From NCBI GenBank assembly GCA_900753685.1, contig CAAEAB010000030.1, positions 1 to 11,167 on the forward strand: DNA of 11,167 nt, in the 5' to 3' direction. The notes under the pieces are model-generated. The model was given only the letters and a program-made list of their open reading frames with translations, made no database searches and was not told the origin of the DNA. A program made the position numbers and the translations under genes. The DNA is from Lachnospiraceae bacterium. GTDB taxonomy: Bacteria > Bacillota > Clostridia > Lachnospirales > Lachnospiraceae. Positions 6,689 to 11,167 of the stretch are shown here, in pieces. Numbering within the stretch: position 1 is the first letter of the stretch; every line of letters starts with the position of its first letter.

Positions 6689-7882
6689 TTATTCAGCTTC
6701 CTGAATACATTCATCCAGAATATGAATCATCTCATCCACATTTTCCTTCGTAATGACCAACGGCGGTACAAAACGAATAATATTTGTCCCGGCCGAAATA
6801 ATAATCAGACCTTTTTCCAAAGCCTTATTCAAATACGGTCCCACCGGTACGTTAAATTCCAGTCCCTGCATCAGACCAAGCCCTCGAGTTTCTTTGATAA
6901 CATCATATTTAGCGGCCAATTCCCGCAGCTTCTCATCCAGATAAGCGGAAACCTCATTGACATTATCCAATATCTTCCGGCTTTCAAACATGTCAAATAC
7001 TTTGCTGACGGCCGCTGTCACAAGAGGATTTCCGCCATAGGTGGAACCATGATCCCCCGGCTCCAGTGCATTTTCCACCTTCTCACCAACCACAAAGGCG
7101 CCTACAGGAACACCACAGCCTAAAGCTTTGGCGGTGGTCATAATATCCGGCAGAATTCCATAATGCTGATAGGCAAACATTTTTCCTGTCCGTCCCATAC
7201 CGCACTGGATTTCGTCCAGAATGAGAAGAATATCCTTTTCATCACAGATTTTGCGGATTTCCCGGATGAATTCTTTCTCCGCCGGATAAATACCGCCCTC
7301 CCCCTGAACCGGTTCAAAAATAATGGCGCAGGTCTTATCTGTAATCTTTGACTTTACATCCTCCAGATTGTTGAAATCAGCGAAAACCACATTGCCGATG
7401 CCCGGCCCAAAGGCCTCACGATAATGGACATTTCCCGTCACGGAAAGGGCGCCCATGCTCCGTCCGTGGAAAGAATGCTCCATAGCGATGATCTCGTGAT
7501 CCGTCGTCCCGTCCTTTTTATAAGCATATTTCCGGGCTGCCTTGATCGCGCCTTCGATGGCCTCTGTACCGCTGTTGGTAAAAAAGACCCGCTTAAGCCC
7601 GCTGGCCTTTACCAGCTTATGGGCCGCGTCCGCCATGGGCTCCGTATAATAAAGATTGGAAATATGTATTAATTTATCGATTTGATTTTTCAGCGCCTCT
7701 TTATATTCTTCCACATTATAGCCGAAGGCGTTGACTGCAATACCAGCGGCAAAATCCAGATATTTTTTTCCATCCGTATCATAAAGATAGACGCCGTCGC
7801 CATGGTCAAAGGCTACCGGAAATCGATTATATGTGTGAATAATCCCGCTTTCTGCGTAATCCTTAAATTCATTCGTTACCAT
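6689..7882 (-). CDS. argD: Acetylornithine aminotransferase
   Basis: This is a PLP-dependent class III aminotransferase of 397 residues, the normal length. It converts N-acetylglutamate 5-semialdehyde and glutamate to N2-acetylornithine and 2-oxoglutarate in the cytoplasm. SGTEA (104-108) contacts the cofactor phosphate and FHGRS (138-142) carries the ring-stacking region. Asp223 in ILDEIQ binds the pyridine nitrogen, and Lys252 in TTAKALG is the Schiff-base lysine. STYGGNP (280-286) and Arg370 complete the active site. ATG 7882 lies inside the end of argB (14-nt overlap), with GGAAGG about 11 nt upstream, so translation is coupled. It is last in the argC-argJ-argB-argD operon and is followed by a terminator. 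Class III relatives such as GABA or succinylornithine transaminases are alternatives by fold, but the operon settles the role. Confidence 0.97.
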   Translation of the reverse strand: MVTNEFKDYAESGIIHTYNRFPVAFDHGDGVYLYDTDGKKYLDFAAGIAVNAFGYNVEEYKEALKNQIDKLIHISNLYYTEPMADAAHKLVKASGLKRVFFTNSGTEAIEGAIKAARKYAYKKDGTTDHEIIAMEHSFHGRSMGALSVTGNVHYREAFGPGIGNVVFADFNNLEDVKSKITDKTCAIIFEPVQGEGGIYPAEKEFIREIRKICDEKDILLILDEIQCGMGRTGKMFAYQHYGILPDIMTTAKALGCGVPVGAFVVGEKVENALEPGDHGSTYGGNPLVTAAVSKVFDMFESRKILDNVNEVSAYLDEKLRELAAKYDVIKETRGLGLMQGLEFNVPVGPYLNKALEKGLIIISAGTNIIRFVPPLVITKENVDEMIHILDECIQEAE

Positions 7883-8771
7883 CGTAATACCGTCCTTCCC
7901 CTTCGCTTAAAATCGCTGTACCAATACCCCGGTTTGTAAAGATTTCCAGCAGCAGACAGTGCGGAATCCGTCCATCCATAATATGCACCCGGGAAACACC
8001 GTTATCAATGGCATCAATACAGTTATTTAATTTCGGAAGCATACCGCCGCCGATAAAGCCCTCATCAATCAGAGCATGGGCTTCCCCGATAGTCAGCTCT
8101 GAAATTAGAGTAGATTTATCCTCCGGATCTTTATAAACGCCCTCGATATCTGTCAAAAAGGCCAGCTTTTCCGCGCTCACAGCCTTGGCAATGGCACAGG
8201 CTGCATCGTCCGCATTAATATTGTAAGTATTAAATTCCTTATCCATACCGATCGGACAGACAATCGGAAGGAAATCCTTCTCCAAAAGATCATAGAGTAC
8301 CTTCGGATTCACCTCGGTAATATCTCCGACAAAGCCGATATCCTTGCCGTCCGAATATTTCTTTTCAACGGTCAAAAGTCCGCCATCCTTGCCGCTGATT
8401 CCGACCGCTTTAACTCCCAGCTCCTGAACCATCTGGACAAGGCTCTTATTGACTTTATTTAAGACCATCTCTGCGATTTCCATCGTTTCCTCATCCGTTA
8501 CCCGCAGTCCATTAACAAAATGAGGCTCCATACCTACTTTTCCGACCCAGCGGCTGATTTCCTTGCCGCCGCCATGGACAATAATCGGTTTAAAACCGAC
8601 CAGTTTAAGCAGCGTCACATCCTGAATCACCTGTTTTTTCAACGTCTCATCCACCATGGCGCTGCCGCCGTACTTCACCACGATAATTCGACGATTGAAC
8701 CGCTGTATATAAGGAAGGGCTTCAATTAACACCGCCGCCTTTTCAAGGTATTTATCCATATCCGTATCCAT
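7869..8771 (-). CDS. argB: Acetylglutamate kinase
   Basis: ArgB phosphorylates N-acetylglutamate with ATP to N-acetylglutamyl 5-phosphate. The 300-residue amino acid kinase shows Lys33 in VVKYGGSAM, the HGGGKEIS loop (66-73), NGLRVTD (87-93), NINADDAA (184-191) and Lys247 in GGGMLPK. A helical N-terminal extension of about 28 residues and the C-terminal [12 protein letters not shown] stretch match the longer, arginine-inhibited hexameric form rather than the roughly 258-residue E. coli type. A longer frame starts at GTG 8780, but that base lies in the AGGAG (8780-8784) that serves ATG 8771. The argJ stop lies 11 nt upstream of the ATG and argD overlaps the end by 14 nt. It is probably the feedback-controlled step of this pathway, inferred from family knowledge. 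Confidence 0.97.
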   Translation of the reverse strand: MDTDMDKYLEKAAVLIEALPYIQRFNRRIIVVKYGGSAMVDETLKKQVIQDVTLLKLVGFKPIIVHGGGKEISRWVGKVGMEPHFVNGLRVTDEETMEIAEMVLNKVNKSLVQMVQELGVKAVGISGKDGGLLTVEKKYSDGKDIGFVGDITEVNPKVLYDLLEKDFLPIVCPIGMDKEFNTYNINADDAACAIAKAVSAEKLAFLTDIEGVYKDPEDKSTLISELTIGEAHALIDEGFIGGGMLPKLNNCIDAIDNGVSRVHIMDGRIPHCLLLEIFTNRGIGTAILSEGEGRYYDGNE

Positions 8772-8785
8772 TTTTCTCACTCCTA
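8769..8785 (-). promoter_or_regulatory. Shine-Dalgarno overlapping the argJ stop; sets the argB start
   Basis: The minus strand reads TTAGGAGTGAGAAAAATG. The argJ stop TAG (8783-8785) shares two bases with AGGAG (8780-8784), which is 8 nt before ATG 8771. The in-frame GTG at 8780 begins inside this site and is an unlikely start. The arrangement favours re-initiation by ribosomes finishing argJ. Confidence 0.75.
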
Positions 8786-10006
8786 ACTGCGGTAATCCGC
8801 ATTAATCTTTACATAATCATAGGTTAAATCGCAGCCCCAGGCTGTGGCTGCCGCATCGCCCATCTTCACATCGGCAATGGCTGTTACCTCCGGCTCGGAG
8901 AGAATCTTTGTCGCCTCTTCTTCACTGTATCCGGTGGATACGCCGTTTTCCATAATCTTAATCTTTCCGGCCGCACTTTCAAAATACAGATCTACCACCT
9001 CCGGGTCGAACTGAACGCCGGAATAGCCCATGGCACATAAAATCCGTCCCCAGTTGGCGTCATGGCCGTAAATGGCCGCCTTTGTCAAGCTTGAGGTCAC
9101 CACCGATTTACTCAGCGTCACCGCATCCTGCTTCGTTTTTGCCCCCACGATCTTCACTTCAAAAAGGGCCGTCGCTCCTTCGCCGTCTCCGGCAATCTTT
9201 CGGCAAAGATAGGTATTTACCCTATTCAAAGCCTTTTTGAAAGCTTCAAAATCTTCACCCTTCTCTGTGATCTTTGGATTGTCCGCCATACCGTTGGCAA
9301 GGATGAGCACCGTATCGTTGGTCGATGTATCGCCGTCCACAGAAACCATATTATATGTATCTTTAATGTCCTCACTTAAAGCTTCCTGAAGCAATTCCTT
9401 AGAAATGGCCGCATCCGTTGTAATAAAGCCAAGCATCGTACACATATTCGGATGGATCATGCCGGAACCTTTGCACATACCACCCATGGTCACCGTCTTT
9501 CCGCCCAATGTAAATTCCACGGCAATCTCCTTTGGCACTGTATCTGTCGTCATGATGGCTTTCGCCGCCTCATGGCCAGCTTCAATGGTCCCCGTTTTTA
9601 TCTCGGCCAGCTTTGCCGCCCCAGCTTTAATCCGGTCAATCGGAAGCTGCATTCCAATGACACCGGTGGAGGCCACCAGCACGCTCGTCTCCGGGATATT
9701 TAAAATCTCGGCGGCGCCGGCGGCCGTCTCTTTGCAATAACCATAGCCTTCCACACCGGTGCAGGCATTGGCAATACCCGAGTTGATGACAACAGCCTGG
9801 GCATAAGGTGATTTTTTCACAATCTCCTGATCCCATTTCACCGGGGCCGCCTTAACCACATTCGTTGTAAAAGTTCCTGCGGCCACGCATGGCTTCTGAC
9901 TGTAGATCAACGCCATATCTGTCCGGCCCTTATATTTAATTTCCGCTGCCGTGGCAGCTGCTTCAAAGCCCTTCGCGGCAGTAACGCCGCCTTCGATCGT
10001 TTTCAT
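8783..10006 (-). CDS. argJ: Ornithine acetyltransferase / N-acetylglutamate synthase
   Basis: ArgJ moves the acetyl group from N2-acetylornithine to glutamate, making ornithine and regenerating N-acetylglutamate. Bifunctional members also use acetyl-CoA. The 407-residue precursor self-cleaves into alpha and beta chains before a threonine nucleophile, here Thr190 in [10 protein letters not shown] (185-194). STGVIG (113-118) supplies the oxyanion-hole Thr-Gly, and GDTSTNDT (225-232) and the C-terminal [12 protein letters not shown] are family hallmarks. The residue before the cleaved bond is Cys189, where Ala is usual. Length is normal. AGGAAG lies 6 nt before ATG 10006, and a hairpin sits between it and argC. 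Use of a cyclic acetyl pathway is supported, since argA and argE are not in this operon. Mono- versus bifunctional activity cannot be decided from sequence. Confidence 0.97.
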   Translation of the reverse strand: MKTIEGGVTAAKGFEAAATAAEIKYKGRTDMALIYSQKPCVAAGTFTTNVVKAAPVKWDQEIVKKSPYAQAVVINSGIANACTGVEGYGYCKETAAGAAEILNIPETSVLVASTGVIGMQLPIDRIKAGAAKLAEIKTGTIEAGHEAAKAIMTTDTVPKEIAVEFTLGGKTVTMGGMCKGSGMIHPNMCTMLGFITTDAAISKELLQEALSEDIKDTYNMVSVDGDTSTNDTVLILANGMADNPKITEKGEDFEAFKKALNRVNTYLCRKIAGDGEGATALFEVKIVGAKTKQDAVTLSKSVVTSSLTKAAIYGHDANWGRILCAMGYSGVQFDPEVVDLYFESAAGKIKIMENGVSTGYSEEEATKILSEPEVTAIADVKMGDAAATAWGCDLTYDYVKINADYRS

Positions 10007-10025
10007 TTTTTACTTCCTTTCCTTC

Positions 10026-10051
10026 CTGCCAAAAGCTTTGCTTTCCGGCAG
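10026..10051 (-). other. Intercistronic hairpin between argC and argJ
   Basis: CTGCC (outer) and AAAGC (inner) pair with GCTTT and GGCAG around an AAA loop. This gives 10 Watson-Crick pairs plus a possible G-T pair and one bulged G. It begins 11 nt after the argC stop. No T-tract follows; the argJ ribosome site comes next. It is therefore not a standard terminator, but could stabilise or process the mRNA or tune argJ translation. Confidence 0.6.
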
Positions 10052-10062
10052 ATTTCTGATTT

Positions 10063-11103
10063 TTACGGGAACATCGGGACAAGATTCAGCCCCTCTGCTT
10101 CATCCAGCCCAAAGATAAGATTCATGTTTTGAACTGCCTGCCCGGCGGCACCCTTTACCAGATTATCCAAAGCTCCCATCATGACGACACGATGGGTTCT
10201 CGGGTCCACTTTAAAGTTAATATCCGTATAATTGCTGCCTTCTACCCAGCGAGTCTCCGGGCAAACACCCGGCTCCAGCATACGAACAAATTTTTCATCT
10301 TTATAATATTTATCATAAGCAGCGCGGATATCTGCCTCCGCCACCCCTTCTTTCAGATTTGCATAGGCTGTCACAAGAATTCCTCGGTTCATCGGCACCA
10401 GATGGGGTGTGAAATTTAAAAGAACCGGTTCGCCGGCCGCATAGCCGAGCTGTTCCTCAATCTCCGGCGTATGACGGTGCGTCGTCACCCCGTAAGCCTT
10501 AATGCTTTCATTGACCTCGCAGAAAAGATTGTCCACCTTAGCGCCCCGGCCCGCACCGGAGGTTCCTGATTTGGCGTCAATAATAATAGACTGGGCATCA
10601 ATAAGTCCTTCCTTTACAAGCGGATAAGCCGTTAAAATGGAACATGTCGTATAACAGCCCGGATTGGCAATGAGTCGTGCCCCCCGGATAGCTTCCCGGT
10701 TAATCTCACACAGGCCATAGACCGCTTCCGGAATAAATTCCGGCGATGTATGTTTGATGCCGTACCATTTTTCATAGGTTGCCACATCCTTCATCCGAAA
10801 ATCCGCGCTCAGATCAATAATCTTTACTTTATTCAGAACCTCCTCACTGACAAGGGAGGCGCAAAGTCCCTGAGGTGTTGCCGTAAAAATCACATCCACA
10901 GCTTCCGCCAATTCGTCCATATTGTCGTCTTTGCATACGTCATCCACAATCTGGAACATATTTCGGAATACATCATAATATTTCTTATCTATATAGCTTC
11001 TGGAACCATACCAGACAATTTCCACATCCTTATGGCCAAGAAGTAATCGCACAAGCTCCTGTCCGGCGTATCCTGTCGAACCAATAATCCCTGCTTTAAT
11101 CAT
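10063..11103 (-). CDS. argC: N-acetyl-gamma-glutamyl-phosphate reductase
   Basis: ArgC reduces N-acetylglutamyl 5-phosphate with NADPH to N-acetylglutamate 5-semialdehyde. The 346-residue protein starts with a Rossmann motif, GIIGSTGYAGQE (5-16). LSADFR (98-103) and the catalytic Cys150 in ANPGCYTT follow. GTSGAGRGAK (180-189) and HRHTPEIEEQLG (209-220, containing the conserved active-site His region) match the type 1 ArgC family, and the length is normal for it. AAGGGG lies 8 nt before ATG 11103, and a promoter lies just upstream at the window edge, so this is the first gene of the operon. No truncation or missing catalytic residue is seen. Confidence 0.97.
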   Translation of the reverse strand: MIKAGIIGSTGYAGQELVRLLLGHKDVEIVWYGSRSYIDKKYYDVFRNMFQIVDDVCKDDNMDELAEAVDVIFTATPQGLCASLVSEEVLNKVKIIDLSADFRMKDVATYEKWYGIKHTSPEFIPEAVYGLCEINREAIRGARLIANPGCYTTCSILTAYPLVKEGLIDAQSIIIDAKSGTSGAGRGAKVDNLFCEVNESIKAYGVTTHRHTPEIEEQLGYAAGEPVLLNFTPHLVPMNRGILVTAYANLKEGVAEADIRAAYDKYYKDEKFVRMLEPGVCPETRWVEGSNYTDINFKVDPRTHRVVMMGALDNLVKGAAGQAVQNMNLIFGLDEAEGLNLVPMFP

Positions 11104-11138
11104 AGGTATTTCCCCTTCTTTCTGAAATGTCTTTTCCT

Positions 11139-11167
11139 ATAATAATACAATTTAATAAAGCTGTAAA
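11139..11167 (-). promoter_or_regulatory. Predicted sigma-A type promoter of the argCJBD operon
   Basis: At the window edge the minus strand carries TTTACA (11162-11167, 5 of 6 to the -35 consensus), a 17-nt AT-rich spacer and TATTAT (11139-11144, 5 of 6 to the -10 consensus). The start point would be near 11132, giving a leader of about 29 nt. That is too short for a riboswitch or attenuator downstream of it. TGTATTATTAT, overlapping the -10, loosely resembles half of an ArgR box. Confidence 0.65.

Noticed and set aside
6596..7123. 175-codon open frame on the plus strand
   Set aside because: It is antisense to the end of argD and the terminator; the residues give no recognisable domain and argD is intact.
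9405..9740. 111-codon open frame on the plus strand
   Set aside because: It is a shadow of argJ with the skewed composition expected from reading the opposite strand of a coding region.
1..11167. Mobile element, phage, defence system, CRISPR or toxin-antitoxin content
   Set aside because: All genes are recognisable housekeeping, signalling or uptake genes on one strand with tight spacing; no transposase, integrase, repeats or attachment-like sequence was seen.

Overview
The window looks like a chromosomal core-genome segment from a low- to moderate-GC Gram-positive anaerobe, most likely a member of Clostridia and plausibly Lachnospiraceae. That placement is an inference. It rests on the argC-argJ-argB-argD order, a comEA/comEC DNA-uptake locus, an OmpR/HisKA two-component pair with a GerMN lipoprotein, strong AGGAGG-type ribosome binding sites and very tight or overlapping gene junctions. 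All ten protein genes are on the minus strand, so transcription runs from high to low coordinates. I see no RNA gene, mobile element, CRISPR array or long repeat.

Block 1 (11167 to 6620) is an arginine biosynthesis operon. A sigma-A type promoter at the window edge drives argC, argJ, argB and argD, and a compound hairpin with a T-rich tail closes the unit after argD. Together these genes convert glutamate-derived N-acetylglutamate to ornithine. ArgJ recycles the acetyl group, ArgB is the likely feedback point, ArgC reduces the acyl phosphate and ArgD transaminates the semialdehyde. The later genes (argF, argG, argH, carAB) are not in the window.

Block 2 (6548 to 6114) is a single half-size DMT-superfamily membrane protein of the YdcZ/DUF606 type. 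It sits between the arg terminator and the next promoter.

Block 3 (6056 to 1) is a competence-like operon with its own promoter: comEA, an OmpR-family response regulator, a membrane histidine kinase, a two-GerMN-domain lipoprotein and comEC. ComEC is one uninterrupted frame of 710 codons that runs off the left edge just short of its expected end. The junctions are a stop codon inside a Shine-Dalgarno (comEA/regulator), a 26-nt overlap (regulator/kinase), a 14-nt overlap (kinase/lipoprotein) and a 19-nt gap (lipoprotein/comEC). The most noteworthy point is that a complete signalling module, laid out like actinobacterial MtrA-MtrB-LpqB, sits between the DNA receptor and the DNA channel genes.

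Four starts were moved downstream of the longest open frame on Shine-Dalgarno evidence: argB, the YdcZ-like gene, comEA and the response regulator. No stretch above 300 bases lacks a gene. The largest gaps, about 110-140 bases, are at 6549-6688 and 5979-6113, and both are described below.
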